From Psychromicrobium xiongbiense (GTDB taxonomy: Bacteria > Actinomycetota > Actinomycetes > Actinomycetales > Micrococcaceae): a stretch of DNA of 64,000 nt. The notes under the pieces were generated by a model. It worked only from the letters and a program-made list of their open reading frames with translations. It searched no databases and was not told the origin of the DNA. Shown here one piece after another: positions 26,796 to 34,723 of the stretch (position 1 is the stretch's first letter; each line of letters opens with the position of its first letter). The position numbers were made by a program, and so were the translations under genes. The stretch covers positions 1-64,000 of the forward strand of contig NZ_JASSZH010000030.1 in assembly GCF_030271165.1 (NCBI RefSeq). The letters are read 5' to 3'.

Positions 26796-27467
26796 GTGAA
26801 TTCTGACATTGCGCCCGGGAAGCTCGCGCCGGTTGAACCCCGATGGAGTCAACGTCGACGCGTGCTCATAGTGCTCTGTCTCAATGCAGCTCTGATCATC
26901 GCTCTCGTGGTGGTTGGCATCATGGCGAACTCCGTGAGCGTGCTCGCAGCAGCCGGTGACACGGTGGCAGACTGCCTGGGACTGATCCTCGGACTCATCG
27001 CGATCATCCTGCGTGATCGCAATCCGGACCATCCCCGCGCTCATCGACCCATCGCCGTCGCCGCCTTGATCAACGCGATCCTGTTGTTGGGCGTGATCAC
27101 CACCGTGGTGGTCGAAGCGATCGGGCGGCTGCAGGAGGGCTCGCCCGCCATCGACGGTCTGCCCGTGGTGGTGGTCAGCCTGGCGACCCTCGTGATGATG
27201 CTCACGGGGGTCTTTGTCCTGGGACTGGGTTCCGCGGATGAGGATCTTCACATGCGCTCGGTGCTGTTGGATGCTCTGGCCGATGCCGCCATCGCCGCCG
27301 CGATCGTCATTGCCGGCATCATCATCCTGGCCACCAACGGCCTGTACTGGCTGGACCCGGTGCTCGCGCTGGTGGTTTCCGCGGTGATCGCTGTGGCCGC
27401 CGTGCGGCTGCTGGTCAAGGCCATCGCCGCCTTGCGTGGGGCCGACGTCGACTTCGACGACGACTAA
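26796..27467 (+). CDS. CDF-like membrane protein lacking the cytoplasmic domain
   Basis: 223-residue protein with six hydrophobic helices. Layout and motifs match the membrane part of cation diffusion facilitators: GDTVADCLGL in helix 2 and DALADAAI in helix 5 each give a DxxxD pair, where zinc CDFs usually have a His in one pair. The usual C-terminal ferredoxin-like domain (about 80 residues) is absent; the protein stops after VDFDDD. All-Asp sites occur in Mn-type CDFs, so manganese or another hard cation is possible. GTG start behind GAGG. No metalloregulator is adjacent. Confidence 0.75.
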   Translation: MNSDIAPGKLAPVEPRWSQRRRVLIVLCLNAALIIALVVVGIMANSVSVLAAAGDTVADCLGLILGLIAIILRDRNPDHPRAHRPIAVAALINAILLLGVITTVVVEAIGRLQEGSPAIDGLPVVVVSLATLVMMLTGVFVLGLGSADEDLHMRSVLLDALADAAIAAAIVIAGIIILATNGLYWLDPVLALVVSAVIAVAAVRLLVKAIAALRGADVDFDDD

Positions 27468-27480
27468 CCAGGGGCACACT

Positions 27481-27558
27481 CCTGCGAAAACGCGAATCGC
27501 GCCGCTTAAGGCGCCCGGGATCGCGGGTGCTTTTCCCGATAAAGTTCGCGAATTCAGG
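27481..27558. terminator. complex inverted repeat between convergent genes
   Basis: The gap between the CDF-like gene (+) and a LacI-type gene (-) has outer arms CCTG...CGCGAA / TTCGCG...CAGG and inner stems GCGCC-GCTTAA-GGCGC and CGGGA...TCCCG, which could form a branched structure on either strand. Probably a bidirectional terminator. Confidence 0.5.
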
Positions 27559-27559
27559 T

Positions 27560-28648
27560 TTAAAACAGCGGGGCGGCAACCGAGCCTCGGGTGACCACCG
27601 GGCAGGGCAGCAGAAGGGGTGCCACCTGGCTGGCATCGTCCACCGCAGCAGCGTGCCCGGCATCGGGCGTTTCCGGTGAACCTGCCGAGGCCCTGGCCAG
27701 GTCCTCCAGCAGCAGGGCCGCAGCCTGCTCGCCCATTTCGCGGTGCGGCAGTGCCACGGTGGTCAGGCCGGGTACCGTCGTGCGGGCCAGTGGTTCGTCA
27801 TCGTCGTAACCGACCAGGCTCACGTCCCGAGGGACCCGCAGGCCCAGCTGGCCGCAGGCGAGCATGGCGCCCAACGCCACCCGGTCATTGGCGCAGACGA
27901 TGCCGCTGGGGCGCTCCGGACGCACCTCGCCGTTGCTGGTCGACAGCAGGCGCAGGGTTGCGGCAAAACCGGCGTTGGTTTCCCATCCGGTGGGCACGAT
28001 GGCGGTCGGCTCGATCCCAGCATCAGTCATGGCCGCCAGGAAGCCCTGGGTGCGTCGTTCGGTGGCCACCAGTTCATTGGTACCTGCAAGGTAGGCGATG
28101 CGCCGGTGGCCGGCATCGATCAGGATCTTCGCTGCTGCGCGGCCTCCGGACACTTCGTCGGGGATGATGGATCGCAGCTTTCCCTGGGGGTCGAAGCTGT
28201 TAGCCAGCACGACGGGAATCTCAGAATGCACCGGCGGCTGGGTGTGTTCGCGCAAGCTCATGGTGGCGAACATCAGGGCGTCGACCTGACGGTTGACCAG
28301 GGTGGACACCGCGCTGTCCGCGCGGGCGCTGTCCTGCTGGGTGTCGATGACCAGCAGTAGGTAGCCGGCCCGGAAGGCCGTGGTGCTGGCGCCCTGGAGC
28401 AGTTTCCCGGCGAAGGGGCCACCAGCGATGGAGTCGGTGACCACGCCAATCGTGTGGGTCCGCTGGCTCTGCAGGGAGCGTGCGACGGCGTTCGGTGTGT
28501 AGTTCAGCGCCTTGGCCGCGGCGAGGATGCGCTCCTGCTTGTCCTTGGCGATATTGCCGTCGGCGCGGCCATTCATCACGAAGCTGACGGCGCTGCGTGA
28601 GACCCCGGCGTGGCGGGCGACATCGTTCGAGGTGGCTTTGCGGGCCAT
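27560..28648 (-). CDS. LacI-family transcriptional regulator
   Basis: 362-residue regulator with HTH SNDVARHAGVSRSAVSFVMN (residues 6-25), hinge NAVARSLQ and a LacI-type sensor domain. A 20-residue Ala/Gly/Pro/Asp-rich insert (around residues 320-345) precedes the C terminus. ATG at 28648 behind GGGGAGG. It is flanked by the CDF-like gene and the HTH-MurA gene, neither a typical target, so its regulon probably lies elsewhere. Confidence 0.88.
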   Translation of the reverse strand: MARKATSNDVARHAGVSRSAVSFVMNGRADGNIAKDKQERILAAAKALNYTPNAVARSLQSQRTHTIGVVTDSIAGGPFAGKLLQGASTTAFRAGYLLLVIDTQQDSARADSAVSTLVNRQVDALMFATMSLREHTQPPVHSEIPVVLANSFDPQGKLRSIIPDEVSGGRAAAKILIDAGHRRIAYLAGTNELVATERRTQGFLAAMTDAGIEPTAIVPTGWETNAGFAATLRLLSTSNGEVRPERPSGIVCANDRVALGAMLACGQLGLRVPRDVSLVGYDDDEPLARTTVPGLTTVALPHREMGEQAAALLLEDLARASAGSPETPDAGHAAAVDDASQVAPLLLPCPVVTRGSVAAPLF

Positions 28649-28812
28649 GCGCGCCTCCCCCCGGATAAATGTGCGCGAAACTGCGTGGAACACTGACCAA
28701 AAGCGTGGAATAAGCCTATCCCACCACTCCGTGAGCTGTGGGGCGGGCGATCCACGGAATATCGCATGTGGTGACTATTTGAGACAAGAATTTGGGAGCG
28801 ACTCGATGCCTT

Positions 28813-28841
28813 TTGATGAATTATGCATCTCATGATATTTT
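28813..28841 (+). promoter_or_regulatory. promoter of the HTH-MurA gene, leaderless
   Basis: TTGATG (28813-28818), exactly 17 bases, TATTTT (28836-28841). The ATG at 28849 follows eight bases after the -10 and has no ribosome site, so the message probably starts at the start codon. Confidence 0.6.
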
Positions 28842-28848
28842 GGCTCCC

Positions 28849-30390
28849 ATGACGACAGAGGTTCAAGAGACCAACGAGACCATAGCTCAGATCCTGCGTG
28901 ACGCCCGGCTGGAAAAAGGCTGGACGCAGGGGCAACTTGCCGCAGAACTGGGAACCAGCCAGAGCGCCGTCGCCCGGATGGAACAGGGCAAACAGAACCT
29001 CTCGCTGAAGATGATTCAGCGGATGGAGGGAATCCTCGGCCACAGCATCGTCAACGTAGGCGGCTCCGTGAACACCAAAATGACCCATCTGCGCGTCACT
29101 GGCGGGCATGAACTCTCCGGCGAAGTGGACGTCAACACCTCCAAGAACGCCGGTGTCGCACTGCTGTGCGCCTCCCTGCTGAACCGGGGCACCACCACCC
29201 TGCGCAGCCTGGCCCGCATTGAAGAGGTCAACCGCATCGTCGAGGTGCTCACCAGCATCGGCGTCGAATGCACCTGGCTCGATGCCAATGACCTGCAGAT
29301 CTGTCGTCCGGAGTCGCTGGATCTGGCCTCCGTCGACGTTGAGGCTGCCCGTCGCACCCGCAGCGTCATCATGCTTCTGGGGCCGCTGCTGGACCAGGCG
29401 GAGCGCTACCGCCTGCCGTACGCCGGCGGCTGTGACCTCGGCACGCGTACCGTGGAGCCGCATATGCAGGCGCTGCGTCAGTTTGGACTCTCGGTGGAAG
29501 CGCACCAGGGTTTCTACTCGATCGACACCCCGCCCGCGGACAGCCTGGACCGGACTTTCATCCTGACCGAGCGCGGCGACACCGTCACTGAGAATGCCAT
29601 CATGGCTGCCGCGCATCGCGAGGGCACCACGGTGATCCGCAACGCCAGCCCCAATTACATGGTTCAGGATCTGTGCTTCTACCTGCAGGGGCTCGGCGTG
29701 AGCGTGGAAGGTATCGGCTCCACCACGCTGACCATCCGGGGCAAGGCGCATATCGATGTTGACATCGAATACGCGCCCAGCGAGGACCCGATCGAGGCGA
29801 TGAGCCTGATCACTGCGGGCATTGTGACCAACTCCGAGGTGACGATCCGCCGGGTGCCGATCGAATTTATGGAGATCGAGTTGGCCGTCCTGGAGCACAT
29901 GGGCTTCCGCTACCGCAAGAGTGACGAGTACTTTGCCCGCAACGGCCGGACGCGCCTGGTGGACATTACGACGCTGCCCTCGGTGCTTGTCGCGGCAGCG
30001 GACAAGATCCACCCGATGCCATTCCCCGGGCTGAACATCGACAATCTGCCGTTCTTTGCTGTCATCGCCTCCTGTGCAGAGGGCACCACGCTGATCCACG
30101 ACTGGGTGTACGAGAACCGTGCGATCTACCTGACCGAGCTGAACAAGCTCGGTGCCCGCGTCCGACTGCTGGATCCGCACCGGATCGATGTCGAGGGCCC
30201 CACTCGCTGGCGTGCTGCAGAGATCGGTTGCCCCCCGGCGTTGCGCCCGGCGGCATGCATCCTGCTGGCCATGCTGGCCGCCCGCGGCACCTCGGAACTG
30301 CGGAATATCTACGTGATTGAGCGTGGCTACGAAGAACTCGCTGAGCGACTCAACGCACTCGGCGCGGAGATTGAATACTTCCAGGACTAG
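28849..30390 (+). CDS. murA: UDP-N-acetylglucosamine 1-carboxyvinyltransferase (MurA) with N-terminal XRE HTH domain
   Basis: 513 residues. Residues about 10-65 form a Cro/CI-type HTH (AQILRDARLEKGWTQGQLA, TSQSAVARMEQG). The rest is a full MurA/EPSP-synthase fold that transfers enolpyruvate from PEP to UDP-GlcNAc in peptidoglycan synthesis. MurA features: SKNAGVALL (substrate Lys, residue about 99), GGCDLGTRTVEPHM with the catalytic Cys (fosfomycin target), and LRPAACILLAMLAARG with the late Arg. Plain MurA is about 420 residues, so the HTH is an addition. Whether this is the only MurA cannot be told here. Confidence 0.88.
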   Translation: MTTEVQETNETIAQILRDARLEKGWTQGQLAAELGTSQSAVARMEQGKQNLSLKMIQRMEGILGHSIVNVGGSVNTKMTHLRVTGGHELSGEVDVNTSKNAGVALLCASLLNRGTTTLRSLARIEEVNRIVEVLTSIGVECTWLDANDLQICRPESLDLASVDVEAARRTRSVIMLLGPLLDQAERYRLPYAGGCDLGTRTVEPHMQALRQFGLSVEAHQGFYSIDTPPADSLDRTFILTERGDTVTENAIMAAAHREGTTVIRNASPNYMVQDLCFYLQGLGVSVEGIGSTTLTIRGKAHIDVDIEYAPSEDPIEAMSLITAGIVTNSEVTIRRVPIEFMEIELAVLEHMGFRYRKSDEYFARNGRTRLVDITTLPSVLVAAADKIHPMPFPGLNIDNLPFFAVIASCAEGTTLIHDWVYENRAIYLTELNKLGARVRLLDPHRIDVEGPTRWRAAEIGCPPALRPAACILLAMLAARGTSELRNIYVIERGYEELAERLNALGAEIEYFQD

Positions 30391-30400
30391 GTTTCGCCTC

Positions 30401-30440
30401 ACCACCTGGGTCGCAGTAGGCCTACTGCGACCCAGGTGGT
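30401..30440. repeat. 40-bp perfect palindrome without loop
   Basis: Left arm ACCACCTGGGTCGCAGTAGG followed directly by its exact reverse complement. It lies midway between the convergent murA (+) and metZ (-) stops. CTGGGTCGCAGTA resembles CTGGGTGGCAGTA on the complementary strand of the family A palindromes. Likely a bidirectional terminator; no T-tract. Confidence 0.85.
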
Positions 30441-30454
30441 TAAACGAGGGCCGC

Positions 30455-31663
30455 TCAGAGCGCTTTCAGCGCCTGCTCCAGGTCGCCGCGCAGGTCCTCC
30501 AGGGACTCCAGCCCGACGGAGAGGCGCACAACGCCGTCCCCGAGCCCGATCGCGGCGCGCCCCTCTTCGCCCATCGCCCGGTGCGTGGTGGTGGCGGGGT
30601 GGGTGATGAGCGATTTGGAATCGCCCAGATTGTTCGAGATGTCGATGACCTTGAGCGCGTTGAGCAGCGCGAAGGCCTCCTCCTTACCGGAGGAACCGTG
30701 ACGGCCGCGCAGCGCGAAGGTCAGCACCGTACCACCGGCGGACATCTGCGAGGCAGCCAGTTCATACTGTGGATGCGATGGCAGCAGTGGGTACTTGACC
30801 CATTCCACGGCCTCCTGCTGCTCCAGGAATTCGGCCAGGCTCAGCGCCAGCGCGGAGGAATGCTCTACGCGTAGCCGCATGGTCTCCAGGCCCTTGGTCA
30901 GCACCCAGGCATTGAATGAGGACAATGCTGGCCCGGTGTGTCGCATCAGGTTCTTCACCGGACCGTCAATGAACTCGTGGCTGCCCAGAATCGCCCCGCC
31001 CATGACGCGGCCCTGACCGTCAATGTGCTTGGTCCCCGAGTAGACCACGACGTCGGCACCCAGCTCGGTGCAGCGCTGCAACAGGGGGGTGGCGAACACG
31101 TTGTCCGCCACCACCGTGGCACCGGCGGCATGAGCCAACTCGCAGACCGCGCGGATGTCCACGATCTCCTGCATGGGGTTGGAGGGGGACTCGAAGAACA
31201 CGGCCGCCGTCGGTACCGCGAGCGCCTCACGCCACTGATCCAGGTCCGGTCCGTCGACAAAAACGGTCTCGACGCCCCAGCGGGGCAGAATCTCGTTGAG
31301 GATCACGAAGCAGGAGCCGAAGAGTGAGCGCGAAGCGACCACGCGGTCCCCGGCGGCCAGCAGCGCACCCAGGGCCACGAAGACAGCGGACATGCCCGAT
31401 GCCGTCGCGAAGCAGGCCTCGGTCCCCTCAAGCAGGCGCAACCGCTCCTGGAAGGTCGCGACCGTGGGGTTGCCATAGCGTGAGTAAACGAATCGCTCGT
31501 CCTCGCCAGTGAAGGCCCGTTCGGCGGCTTCCGCCGAGTCGTAGACAAAGCCGGAATTGGTGAAGATCGGTTCCGAGGTCTCGAAGAACCCGGTCCGGTC
31601 CAGACCGCCGCGCACCGCCTGGGTGTCGGAGGACCACTCTGAGGCCAGTGGATTGAAGCTCAC
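30455..31663 (-). CDS. metZ: O-succinylhomoserine sulfhydrylase (MetZ-type PLP enzyme)
   Basis: 402-residue Cys/Met-metabolism PLP enzyme, most like MetZ, which makes homocysteine from O-succinylhomoserine and sulfide. Signatures: SRYGNPTVATFQERL near residue 58, ASGMSAVF near 85, and the PLP lysine in YSGTKHIDGQGRVMGG near 208. GTG at 31663 gives VSFNPLASEW and overlaps the rhodanese gene by four bases. Last gene of an operon led by a SAM riboswitch, fitting methionine synthesis. Cystathionine gamma-synthase is an alternative for this superfamily. Confidence 0.9.
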   Translation of the reverse strand: MSFNPLASEWSSDTQAVRGGLDRTGFFETSEPIFTNSGFVYDSAEAAERAFTGEDERFVYSRYGNPTVATFQERLRLLEGTEACFATASGMSAVFVALGALLAAGDRVVASRSLFGSCFVILNEILPRWGVETVFVDGPDLDQWREALAVPTAAVFFESPSNPMQEIVDIRAVCELAHAAGATVVADNVFATPLLQRCTELGADVVVYSGTKHIDGQGRVMGGAILGSHEFIDGPVKNLMRHTGPALSSFNAWVLTKGLETMRLRVEHSSALALSLAEFLEQQEAVEWVKYPLLPSHPQYELAASQMSAGGTVLTFALRGRHGSSGKEEAFALLNALKVIDISNNLGDSKSLITHPATTTHRAMGEEGRAAIGLGDGVVRLSVGLESLEDLRGDLEQALKAL

Positions 31664-32124
31664 GCGTTCTTCTCCCCAACCCCGGTGCCGGCCGTGGCTC
31701 CGGATGCGCTCCAGGAGGTGTTCCAGGGAAGCGAGCTGTTCTTCCACCCGTTCACGGTGCGGTCCCCGTAGCCGTTGGGCACTCCCTCGAAGCCCTCCAA
31801 GACGTTGTAGGAGGTGTAGCCGGCTGCCGTCGCCGCCTCCGCAGCGGCCACCGAGCGTGCGCCCGATCGGCACAGGAACACCAGCTCCGCTTCAGCGGGG
31901 ACGGTGGCCTGCAGCTCCGCCAGGAACTGCGGGTTCTTCACGTTCCCCGCCAGATTCCACTGCAGAAAAACGGGTTCGACGGGCGCGTTCCCGGCGGAGA
32001 GCGAGGAGATGTCCGGCACGCCAATCACCTGCCATTCCGCCTCGGTGCGCACATCGACCAGCACGCCGCCGGCAGCCACTTTGTCCCAGGCCTGCTGAGG
32101 GGTCAGATCTCCCGCGTAGCTCAT
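31660..32124 (-). CDS. rhodanese-like sulfurtransferase
   Basis: 154-residue single-domain rhodanese. The active-site loop CRSGARS (residues about 85-91) carries the persulfide-forming Cys, and VDVRTEAEW near residue 23 is the conserved opening. The C-terminal 40 residues are an extension (GYGDRTVNGWKNSSLPW, then Ser/Ala/Gly-rich). It sits between a DUF1737 gene and metZ with four-base overlaps, so a role in delivering or generating sulfide for homocysteine synthesis is likely but not shown. Confidence 0.9.
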   Translation of the reverse strand: MSYAGDLTPQQAWDKVAAGGVLVDVRTEAEWQVIGVPDISSLSAGNAPVEPVFLQWNLAGNVKNPQFLAELQATVPAEAELVFLCRSGARSVAAAEAATAAGYTSYNVLEGFEGVPNGYGDRTVNGWKNSSLPWNTSWSASGATAGTGVGEKNA

Positions 32125-32357
32125 CGAGTACCCCCGGACGAGGCCATGGCCGATGCCGTCGCGGAGCCGAAGCCCACGCTGGAGAGGAAACCGGGCAGAA
32201 CGACGGCCTGGGCCGCGATCACGGAGGTCCCGTTGAAGGTCACGGAGGGGCTGCCGTGCAGGACGTAGCCCTCCGCAAGTGCTGCGCTGACACGCTCACA
32301 GAAGGCGTGGTCGTCGGGTCCGGTCAGCAACCGGTAGGTCAGGGGCGCGTCCGCCAT
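32121..32357 (-). CDS. DUF1737 domain protein
   Basis: 78-residue soluble protein. YRLLTGPDDHAFCERVSAAL and GYVLHGSPSVTFNG (residues about 8-45) match the DUF1737 family of unknown function. The C-terminal half is Ala/Ser/Gly-rich. First gene of the SAM-riboswitch operon, with ribosome site AAGGAG and an overlap with the rhodanese gene. Confidence 0.85.
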   Translation of the reverse strand: MADAPLTYRLLTGPDDHAFCERVSAALAEGYVLHGSPSVTFNGTSVIAAQAVVLPGFLSSVGFGSATASAMASSGGTR

Positions 32358-32377
32358 GAGGAACTCCTTGTGCCGGT

Positions 32378-32411
32378 GGTTGCCAGCAGGAGCTGCCTCG
32401 AGCTTGCAACC
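32378..32411 (-). promoter_or_regulatory. hairpin between riboswitch aptamer and start codon
   Basis: On the minus strand GGTTGCAAGC...GCTGGCAACC can pair as a 10-base stem with one mismatch, ending about ten bases before the AAGGAG of the DUF1737 gene. It is a candidate expression platform for the SAM riboswitch, or part of its 3' domain. Confidence 0.5.
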
Positions 32412-32511
32412 ACACCATTGATTGCCGAGTAGTCACCTGAGGCACCCCGTCGGAAGGAGGGTTGCCGGCCGGTCAGTCAGGGCTTAACACCGGCGCTCGT
32501 TACTCACTTCG
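32412..32511 (-). ncRNA. SAM riboswitch, SAM-IV-like
   Basis: Read on the minus strand: GAGTAACGAGCGCCGG, then AAGCCC...GACCGGCCGGCAACCCTCC, then CGACGGGGTGCC and CAGGTGACTACTC. GAGTA and TACTC can close the basal helix, and the GCAACCCTCC/GGGGTGCC/GGTGA core is shared by SAM-I and SAM-IV aptamers; the actinobacterial setting favours SAM-IV. It precedes the DUF1737-rhodanese-metZ operon, as expected for control by S-adenosylmethionine. Confidence 0.85.
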
Positions 32512-32549
32512 AACTTAGCACTTCATGCCGTCCTGCGCGCCCTCGCCCT

Positions 32550-32573
32550 CCCAACTGTGACGCAGTAGTTGGG
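32550..32573. terminator. hairpin after the DeoR/LacI hybrid regulator gene
   Basis: CCCAACT-GTGACGCAGT-AGTTGGG lies 13 bases after the regulator's stop on the minus strand. CCCAACTG...GCAGTA recalls the family A palindromes at 17555 and 17980 in shortened form. Confidence 0.6.
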
Positions 32574-32585
32574 ACGGAGGTGATG

Positions 32586-33632
32586 TCAGGAGATGGACAC
32601 TGTGGACTGGCGCACGGTCAGGGTGGGCAGTAACTGCACGTGGCGTGGAGGTGTCGTCAGCCCACTGGCGATCCGGTCGATCAGCAGCTCCGCGGCCATC
32701 CGGCCCACATGCTCTTTGGGTGGTGAGACCTCGGTGAGGGGGATGTCCGCCAGTGCCGCGACCTCGCCATCGTAGGCCACGATGCCGAGCTGCCCCGGGA
32801 CCGCGAACCCCGCCTCCAGAATGCGCTGGGTCAGGATGAGTGCATCGCGATCATTGTGCACAATCAGTCCATCCAGAGACCCCTCGCTGAGTTTCTGGAG
32901 GATTGTCTCCACCAGTTCCTCGAACTGTTCCGGCGTGTCATCACTGCCATGCGGAAGCTGAATGGGTTCCAGCAGCTGGGGATCGAGTTCAGAGGCGCGT
33001 TGCCAGGCCACACCCAGTGCCGCAGCGGTCGGCGAGTCAGAGCGACCGGCCAGGGCGATTCGGTTTTTGCCAGTGCTTTGCAGATGGCGCAGGGCCAGGA
33101 AGAGCCCATCGATGTGCGCCGAGTTCACCCGGTCGAAATCCACCAGCCGGGAGCCCGGCGGCAGGAGCCGCTCGGCCAGCACCACCGGCACTTTGAGACT
33201 GTGCAGCCACTGCGCGTAGTCGTCCCGGCCCAGCTCCTCGAAGCTGGGCGTCATGATCAGCCCGTCGACGTCCCGGCTGAGCAGGCGCTCGATCTGCGCC
33301 CGGTCCCTGCCCGGGCCCTGGTAGCCGGTGACCGTCACGGTGAGATTCCCGTCCAGCGCAGAGATCGCTGCCCGGGCACCATCGATCACCTTCGGGAAGT
33401 AATAGCCCAGATCAGGGACCAGCATTCCGATGCTCAGGCCCGGTCCGGTGACCGATCCCGCAGTATCCAGAACAAAACCGTGTTCCCGCTTGACCAGACC
33501 CTTGGCGGCCAGCTCGGCAATATCCCGGCGCACGGTGGCGGGGGAGATACCGATCGCCTCGGCGGCAGCGCTGACCTTGAGCCGGTGTTCTGTGCGCAAT
33601 AATGCCAGCAGCGCCTCATGACGGGCTTCCAT
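32586..33632 (-). CDS. hybrid regulator: DeoR-type HTH with LacI-type sensor domain
   Basis: 348 residues. The N terminus (EALLALLRTEHRLKVSAAA, ISPATVRRDIAELAAKGLVKR, residues 5-52) is a DeoR-type winged helix, while residues from about 65 (IGMLVPDLGYYFPKVIDGAR) form a LacI/RbsB-type ligand-binding domain. Ribosome site AGGAAGG. It follows the ABC transporter and dehydrogenase genes on the same strand and probably regulates them, perhaps at the AGTGAC/GTCACT site at 38362-38377. The ligand is unknown. Confidence 0.87.
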   Translation of the reverse strand: MEARHEALLALLRTEHRLKVSAAAEAIGISPATVRRDIAELAAKGLVKREHGFVLDTAGSVTGPGLSIGMLVPDLGYYFPKVIDGARAAISALDGNLTVTVTGYQGPGRDRAQIERLLSRDVDGLIMTPSFEELGRDDYAQWLHSLKVPVVLAERLLPPGSRLVDFDRVNSAHIDGLFLALRHLQSTGKNRIALAGRSDSPTAAALGVAWQRASELDPQLLEPIQLPHGSDDTPEQFEELVETILQKLSEGSLDGLIVHNDRDALILTQRILEAGFAVPGQLGIVAYDGEVAALADIPLTEVSPPKEHVGRMAAELLIDRIASGLTTPPRHVQLLPTLTVRQSTVSIS

Positions 33633-33721
33633 CCGAATCCTTCCTGGAATGGCTCAACGGCGACTGATGAATGAGCGATGGGGAACAACGAGCGGCACTA
33701 TCGACAGACTACTAGCAGCTA

Positions 33722-34723
33722 CTAGGCGGAAAGTGCCGCCGATGCCGGGGTCACTTCATCCAGCCAGGGCTGCCCGGCGCAGAACCGCAGGAACTCATCT
33801 GCGGCAAACGCGCCCATAGCCGCCACCTCACTGCCGATACATCCCGCAATATGCGGACTGAACCGGACGTTGCTCAGCTGTCGGAGCGGATGGTCCAGCG
33901 GCAACGGCTCCGGCTCGGTGACGTCGAGCAGCGCCGTGATATCAGGCCGTCGGGTCAGGAAAGCCACTAGATCCGGGGTATCGATTACGCCGCCCCGGGC
34001 GGTATTGATCAAGGTGCTGTACGGCTGCATGAGGTCCAGCAGTGCGCCATCGAGCATCCCCCGCGTGCTGGGCAGCAGCGGAAGATGCACGGAGACCACC
34101 CGGGAGCGGCTGAACAACTCCGGCAACCCCACCAGGTGCACACCCTCCGGAACCCGACCCTCGCGGTGAGCGATCGGGTCGTAGGCCAGGATCTCCACGC
34201 CCAGAGGTTGGAGCAGGGCGGCCAGGCGGCGCGCAATGCGCCCCAGCCCGACCAGCCCCACCACGCCCCGGTCCACACCGAGGGTGTCCAGCCCCGCTGA
34301 CTGGACACCCCCGGTGACCGGGACGCCGTATCGCCAATAGCCTTTGAGCGCCAGGATCACCTGCGCCAGGGTGAACGTTGCCACTCGGTCCGCATTGATC
34401 CCGGCCGCGGTGGACACCCGGATCCCGCGGTCCCAGAGCGCTTCCGAGACCAGCTCGCGCACCGAGCCCGCACCGTGGAAGACCGCCTGCAGTGCAGGGT
34501 AGCGACGGAGTTCTTCCGCGTTGAGCTGAGGCGCGCCCCAGCCGGTGAAGAGCACGGTCGCGTTCTCGGTCTGCCCGGGGGCAGCCACATCCGCACCCTG
34601 GCGGATCCGCTGGCGCACCCAGTCTGGGTACACCTGCTCGGCAAAGTAGTCGGCCAGGGCAAACTGTGCCACCTGGCCCCCCGAGTGGGAGCCAGGCAAC
34701 TGCTCAGGCTTTGGCAAGTGCAT
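33722..34723 (-). CDS. D-isomer-specific 2-hydroxyacid dehydrogenase family protein
   Basis: 333-residue NAD(P)-dependent oxidoreductase. The dinucleotide motif GLVGLGRIARRLAALL is near residue 165, substrate Arg in NTARGGVIDT near 247, Glu in DVTEPEPLP near 276 and catalytic His in SPHIAGCIG near 295, so the active site is complete. ATG at 34723 overlaps the upstream binding-protein gene by 20 bases. Its place in an ABC transporter operon suggests it acts on the imported sugar acid or a breakdown product; the substrate is unknown. Confidence 0.87.
   Translation of the reverse strand: MHLPKPEQLPGSHSGGQVAQFALADYFAEQVYPDWVRQRIRQGADVAAPGQTENATVLFTGWGAPQLNAEELRRYPALQAVFHGAGSVRELVSEALWDRGIRVSTAAGINADRVATFTLAQVILALKGYWRYGVPVTGGVQSAGLDTLGVDRGVVGLVGLGRIARRLAALLQPLGVEILAYDPIAHREGRVPEGVHLVGLPELFSRSRVVSVHLPLLPSTRGMLDGALLDLMQPYSTLINTARGGVIDTPDLVAFLTRRPDITALLDVTEPEPLPLDHPLRQLSNVRFSPHIAGCIGSEVAAMGAFAADEFLRFCAGQPWLDEVTPASAALSA

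Noticed and set aside
33703..33724. CTACTAG...CTACTAG direct repeat after the hydroxyacid dehydrogenase stop
   Set aside because: Only seven bases repeated once around a stop codon; too short to support a function.
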